Origin: Desulfuromusa sp.
Lineage (GTDB): Bacteria; Desulfobacterota; Desulfuromonadia; Desulfuromonadales; Geopsychrobacteraceae
Direction: 5' to 3'
Assembly: GCA_029934755.1 (NCBI GenBank)
Contig: JAOZLQ010000006.1
Span: 1 to 28,497, forward strand
Length of the DNA stretch: 28,497 nucleotides
Made by a program: the position numbers and the translations under genes. The notes under the pieces were generated by a model that was given only the letters and a program-made list of their open reading frames with translations, was not told the DNA's origin and ran no database searches. This document shows positions 25,170 to 28,497 of this stretch, piece after piece. The stretch's first letter is position 1. Each line of letters begins with the position of its first letter.

Positions 25170-25300
25170 GCCACCAAGACGCCAAGAGCACCAAGAAAAG
25201 AATTTCAGACACACAAACAAAGAAAAAATCTTAAGGTGTTTTGGTTTAAAACCATAAAAGAAGCTTTTGACCCCCTTGGTGTCCTTGGCGTCTTGGTGGC
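25170..25300. repeat. 26-bp imperfect inverted repeat (MITE-like) before hlyD
   Basis: Arms at 25170-25195 (GCCACCAAGACGCCAAG...) and 25275-25300 (...CTTGGCGTCTTGGTGGC) match at 24 of 26 positions, 79 bases apart. The inner part is AT-rich. No transposase is present and no target-site duplication was made out. It resembles dispersed ACCAAGACGCCAAG-type intergenic repeats. It fills most of the gap between the SecA-like gene and the small HlyD gene. Confidence 0.85.
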
Positions 25301-25359
25301 AATCAGCCTTTGTAGATTTATTTGCAACGAGAAAGAAACAAACAGGAGAAAGTAATCCC

Positions 25360-26199
25360 ATGGGTAACTTGCAAAAAATATCAGCTCAGTTTCTGACAAC
25401 ACTGTGTGTGTTGTGCCTGACTACCCTCCCCGCTTTGGCGCTTGAGGTGGAGTACGATGGCATTATCGAACCGCACGTGGTGGTTGAACTCGGCTCTCCC
25501 GCTCAAGGGATTGTCGCCAAGGTGAATGTTGATCGCAGCAGTATGATCAAAAAGGGGCAAACCCTGGTTGAACTGGAATCATCCGTCGAGCGCGCCGCAG
25601 TGGCAAAAGCTTCCAGCATGGCAACTTTTGATGGAGAAATTGCCCTGCAGAAGGCTCAGCTGGCTTTTGCCAAACGAGTTCATGGCCGGCTCAAAAATAT
25701 CAATGCAATTTCCGCCCACGATAAAGATCAGGCCGCAACCGATGTTGCATTGACCGGCTTCCGGCTGAAAAAAGCCCGCGAAGACAGCACTCTGGCCAAA
25801 CTGGAGCTGAAAAAAGCCAAAGCTCTGCTCAATCTGCGGGTGGTTAAAAGCCCGATTTCAGGGGTAGTGGTCGATCGCTATGTCTCACCCGGCGAATTTG
25901 TCAACAGTCAGCCGCTGTTGCGGGTCGCCCAGATTGATCCATTGCGGGTCGAAGTCATTATTCCGGCACAGATATTCGGTAAGATCACCCCCGACATGAC
26001 TGCAACCATTGTCCCCGAGTTACCGATGTACGCAGAACAAACTGCAACCGTCACTCTGGTTGACAAGGTGATCGATGCCGCCAGCAGCACCTTTGGTGTG
26101 CGGCTTGAATTGCCCAACCCAGACTATCAGTTACCCAGCGGTTTGAGATGTCGGGTACGGTTTGAAATTGATGAGGATGTTGATGAGGAGAAGAAATAA
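25360..26199 (+). CDS. periplasmic HlyD/RND-type adaptor with signal peptide
   Basis: A 279-residue periplasmic adaptor. A Sec signal peptide covers about 1-27 (hydrophobic LTTLCVLCLTTLPALA, likely cut after ALA). After it come a lipoyl-like half (PHVVVELGSPAQGIVAKVNV), a coiled-coil hairpin (about 75-150), the second half (VVKSPISGVVVDRYVSPGE) and a beta barrel ending near residue 270. Such proteins link inner-membrane machines to an outer-membrane channel. The start ATG at 25360 has AGGAG eleven bases upstream; an in-frame codon at 25267 lies inside the inverted repeat and is rejected. It follows the SecA-like gene and precedes the giant LEPR-XLL gene. No RND pump or ABC partner is in the window, so SecA may be the energy source. 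Confidence 0.88.
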   Translation: MGNLQKISAQFLTTLCVLCLTTLPALALEVEYDGIIEPHVVVELGSPAQGIVAKVNVDRSSMIKKGQTLVELESSVERAAVAKASSMATFDGEIALQKAQLAFAKRVHGRLKNINAISAHDKDQAATDVALTGFRLKKAREDSTLAKLELKKAKALLNLRVVKSPISGVVVDRYVSPGEFVNSQPLLRVAQIDPLRVEVIIPAQIFGKITPDMTATIVPELPMYAEQTATVTLVDKVIDAASSTFGVRLELPNPDYQLPSGLRCRVRFEIDEDVDEEKK

Positions 26200-26244
26200 A
26201 GATCAAAACTTCACCAGATTATTACGAATCATCCGCTGTACGAA

Positions 26245-26369
26245 ATCCCCTCTCCCCGGCGTGGGAGAGGGTCAGGGAGAGGGGCGAATTGCAACGGTTC
26301 ACCCCCATCCCAACCTTCCCCCATCAAGAGGGAAGGGGAAAACCAGTCGCTCCAGAATTTTTAGTGGAG
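26245..26369. repeat. palindromic leader repeat, copy B (before the LEPR-XLL gene)
   Basis: Second copy of the leader found before the M50 gene. It has the hairpin CCCTCTCCC/GGGAGAGGG (26248-26272 region), the 42-base identical segment (26300-26341), CCTTCCC/GGGAAGG, and the CTCCA/TGGAG hairpin (26350-26369). TAACCAGAAA (26379-26388) then leads into the start codon at 26400. The 5' hairpin differs in sequence from copy A but keeps its pairing. Confidence 0.9.
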
Positions 26370-26399
26370 TGAAATAAGTAACCAGAAAAGGTTATCAGC

Positions 26400-28497
26400 A
26401 TGGCCAAAAAACTTGCTAAAAAACAACCAGAGATCCTCCGCTACGAAGAGCTGGAACAGCGTGTGCTGTTTTCCGCCGATCTTATGCCCGGACTGGATGC
26501 TGATACCGATGCGGTTTACGAGCAGGTGTTGGTTGAAGACGTTGCTGGAGCAGCACAGGCTGAGACAACGGTCGCAGATGATCCGGCAGTGCAGGTTGAG
26601 GAGATTCGTCACGAACTGGTTTTTGTCAACGATAACGTCACTGATTACCAGCAACTGATTGACGGTCTGCCGGGGGATGACACCCGGATTTTTGAAGTGG
26701 TCGTGCTCGATTCTGATCACAATGGGATTGATCAGGTCAGTGAAATTCTTGCTGATCGCGGTGATCTTGATGCCGTTCATTTTATTACCCACGGCAGTGA
26801 TGGTCAGATCAATCTGGGCAGTAGTTTGCTCGATTCAGACAGTCTGGAAAACAATCGTTCAACCATCCAGAATTGGGGTTATGCCTTAAGTGAAGACGCT
26901 GATCTGTTGATTTACGGCTGTAATCTGACTGCAACTGCCGAAGGCGAACAACTGGTCAATTCTCTGGCACAGCTGACTGGTGCTGATGTTGCAGCATCCG
27001 ATGACAAAACCGGACATGAAGATCTGGGTGGCGACTGGGAGCTTGAATATGATAGCGGTACAATTGAAACTGAAGTCGCCATCAGTGCCGAAGCGCAACA
27101 AACTTGGGAGGGGGTGCTGGCCGACACCACAACCGGTTTAGTCGGACATTGGAGTTTTGATATTGACGCCCATGACTCCAGTGGCAATGAGAATGATGGT
27201 ACTTTGACCAATGGTGCATCAATAGACACATCATCCCCTCAAGTGGGGAGTGGCATGCTAGCTCTGGACGGCAATAATGATACGGTAAATTTAACTGATC
27301 ACATAAGTGACTTCAGTGGACTTACTGAAGGCACAATATCTGCCTGGATAAAAACATCAGCTGCTAGTCAATCAATATTTGCTGTATCAGACTCAACTAC
27401 TGATGAAGATTATGCAACATTCCGTGTAAAAAGTAGCGGTGAGCTGGTGTTTCAAGTTTTTGATAATGGGTCTCAGGTTCTCTATGTTAAATCAACCTCA
27501 CTGGCTCCGACCGACGATACCTGGCACCATGTTGCAGTCACCGTAGATTCAAGCGGTAATAAATTATTTATAGACGGAGTTCAGGCTGCTGTTACTTATG
27601 ATTCCGGGGATGCTTCTACATCAGCTTTTCTTTCCGCAATAACAGGTCAAAACTATGCAAGCATTGGTGACTTTCTAGAAGATTCTGGAACAATGAATGA
27701 GTTTGGTGGCAATATTGATGATGTCCGTGTTTACAATATTGCACTTGCAGATGACAGCATAGCGGACTTAGCAAGCACATCAATCAGCAATAACTACATT
27801 GTTTCTACGACCGCAGATTCAGGGGCAGGTTCTTTACGCCAGGCGATCCTTGATGCCAATGCTAACGACGGTGTAACAGATACGATCTCTTTTGATATCA
27901 GTGGTGCCGGCCCGCACACAATCCAACCAACATCCGCTTTACCAAATATTAACGATGCCATAATTATTGATGGCACGACAGAACCGGATTATGCAGGGAC
28001 ACCAATAGTTGTTATTGATGGCAGTTCCGCTGGTGTCGGGACAAGTGGCTTAAACTTGCTGGGTGGGGACAGTACCATTCGCGGCCTGGTTATCAATAAT
28101 TTTGACGGTGATGGTATCCAACTTGAATCAAATGGCAACAACACTATTGTTGGAAACTATATCGGCACCGATGTCACCGGCGCTATCGCGGCAGGTATAT
28201 CTATTGATGCTATTTATATTACAACTTCAGGCAATACTATTGGCGGCGACTCGGCAACTGATAGAAATATTATTTCCAACAGCAATACCGGTATCGTTTT
28301 TGACGGTGCAGGTGCTACCAACAATACGGTGCTGGGCAACTATATTGGTACGGATGCAACCGGAGATGTAGATTTTGGTAATAACAATAATGGCATCCTG
28401 ATGACCGGTGGTGCTGGTTCAAACACCATTGGAGGATCGGCGGCAGGAGAAGGCAATGTTATTTCCGGCAACAACGGGAATGGCATAGCGTTAGACA
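26400..28497 (+). CDS. giant LEPR-XLL/DUF4347 surface protein, 5' part
   Basis: Open to the right edge; 699 residues are visible. The N-terminus is basic and not hydrophobic, with LEQRVLFSAD at 18-27, a close variant of the LEPR-XLL motif on some very large secreted proteins; there is no normal signal peptide. A DUF4347 domain follows (about 73-225) with HFITHG (His131) and IYGC (Cys174), a His/Cys pair like that of clan CD/CHAT proteases. A LamG-like domain (about 245-460) comes next (VGHWSFD, TWHHVAVTVD). Then a CSLREA-like segment GAGSLRQAILDANAN (about 475-489) leads into a beta helix with GNYIGTD at 585 and 647 and NTIGG at 612 and 675, a 62-63 residue repeat. It is likely an exported adhesin or surface protein and the cargo of the upstream genes (inferred). 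ATG at 26400 has AAGG eight bases upstream. Confidence 0.9.
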   Translation, partial: MAKKLAKKQPEILRYEELEQRVLFSADLMPGLDADTDAVYEQVLVEDVAGAAQAETTVADDPAVQVEEIRHELVFVNDNVTDYQQLIDGLPGDDTRIFEVVVLDSDHNGIDQVSEILADRGDLDAVHFITHGSDGQINLGSSLLDSDSLENNRSTIQNWGYALSEDADLLIYGCNLTATAEGEQLVNSLAQLTGADVAASDDKTGHEDLGGDWELEYDSGTIETEVAISAEAQQTWEGVLADTTTGLVGHWSFDIDAHDSSGNENDGTLTNGASIDTSSPQVGSGMLALDGNNDTVNLTDHISDFSGLTEGTISAWIKTSAASQSIFAVSDSTTDEDYATFRVKSSGELVFQVFDNGSQVLYVKSTSLAPTDDTWHHVAVTVDSSGNKLFIDGVQAAVTYDSGDASTSAFLSAITGQNYASIGDFLEDSGTMNEFGGNIDDVRVYNIALADDSIADLASTSISNNYIVSTTADSGAGSLRQAILDANANDGVTDTISFDISGAGPHTIQPTSALPNINDAIIIDGTTEPDYAGTPIVVIDGSSAGVGTSGLNLLGGDSTIRGLVINNFDGDGIQLESNGNNTIVGNYIGTDVTGAIAAGISIDAIYITTSGNTIGGDSATDRNIISNSNTGIVFDGAGATNNTVLGNYIGTDATGDVDFGNNNNGILMTGGAGSNTIGGSAAGEGNVISGNNGNGIALD

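Noticed and set aside
25170..25300. Complete insertion sequence
   Set aside because: The interior is only 79 bases and has no transposase.
25267..25359. 31-residue N-terminal extension of the small HlyD protein
   Set aside because: It lies mostly in the inverted repeat and would bury the signal peptide. The ATG at 25360 restores a normal signal peptide.
18849..28497. Type I secretion (HlyB/HlyD/TolC) reading of the cluster
   Set aside because: HlyD-type adaptors are present, but no ABC transporter is visible and the ATPase is a SecA homologue. The C-terminus of the giant protein, where a type I signal would lie, is outside the window, so this stays a fallback and not the main call.

Overview
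The window looks like a chromosomal segment from a Gram-negative deltaproteobacterium, most likely of the Desulfuromonadales (Geobacter/Desulfuromonas/Pelobacter type). This is inferred from the gene mix and has not been checked against a database. The mix is SMC (not MukB), RNase Y with a YmdB-type phosphoesterase, a ZapB/ZapA pair, a Roadblock/LC7 protein beside ftsY, menaquinone-type UbiE/MenG, and intergenic palindromic repeats of the kind seen in that group.

Region 1 (1-11043, minus strand) is a core housekeeping block. In transcription order it reads smc, a Roadblock/LC7 gene, ftsY, zapB-like, zapA, a probable 6S RNA, 5-formyl-THF cyclo-ligase, rny, a YmdB-like gene and tyrS. It then runs into an rRNA operon, of which only the 5' end of 16S lies in the window. 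Two sigma70-like rRNA promoters, one with an A-rich UP-like element, sit between tyrS and 16S.

Region 2 (11044-18372) is mixed. A large AsmA-like envelope protein diverges from smc and meets ubiE/menG tail to tail, with both stop codons inside one 18-bp palindrome. After these come a MutT-like Nudix hydrolase, a repeat-filled spacer, a metallo-beta-lactamase-fold protein and a hipBA-type kinase module. The hipBA module has a promoter flanked by operator-like palindromes about 50 bp apart.

Region 3 (18849-28497, plus strand) is the most unusual part and reads as one accessory cluster: (1) a cytoplasmic GAF sensor region joined through one membrane helix to a HlyD-type periplasmic adaptor; (2) a PqqD-like domain + M50 site-2-protease + HlyD-like fusion; (3) an accessory SecA ATPase that lacks the C-terminal third; (4) a small HlyD-type adaptor with a signal peptide; (5) the start of a giant surface or secreted protein. 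That protein has an LEPR-XLL-like N-terminus (LEQRVLFSAD) with no ordinary signal peptide, a DUF4347 domain with a clan-CD-like His/Cys pattern, a LamG-like domain, a CSLREA-like segment and beta-helix repeats. No ABC ATPase or outer-membrane channel is visible. My central hypothesis is a dedicated export and processing machine in which the short SecA, the M50 protease and three adaptors move the LEPR-XLL giant protein to the surface. Every gap between these five genes holds a palindromic repeat, and the M50 gene and the giant gene share nearly the same leader.
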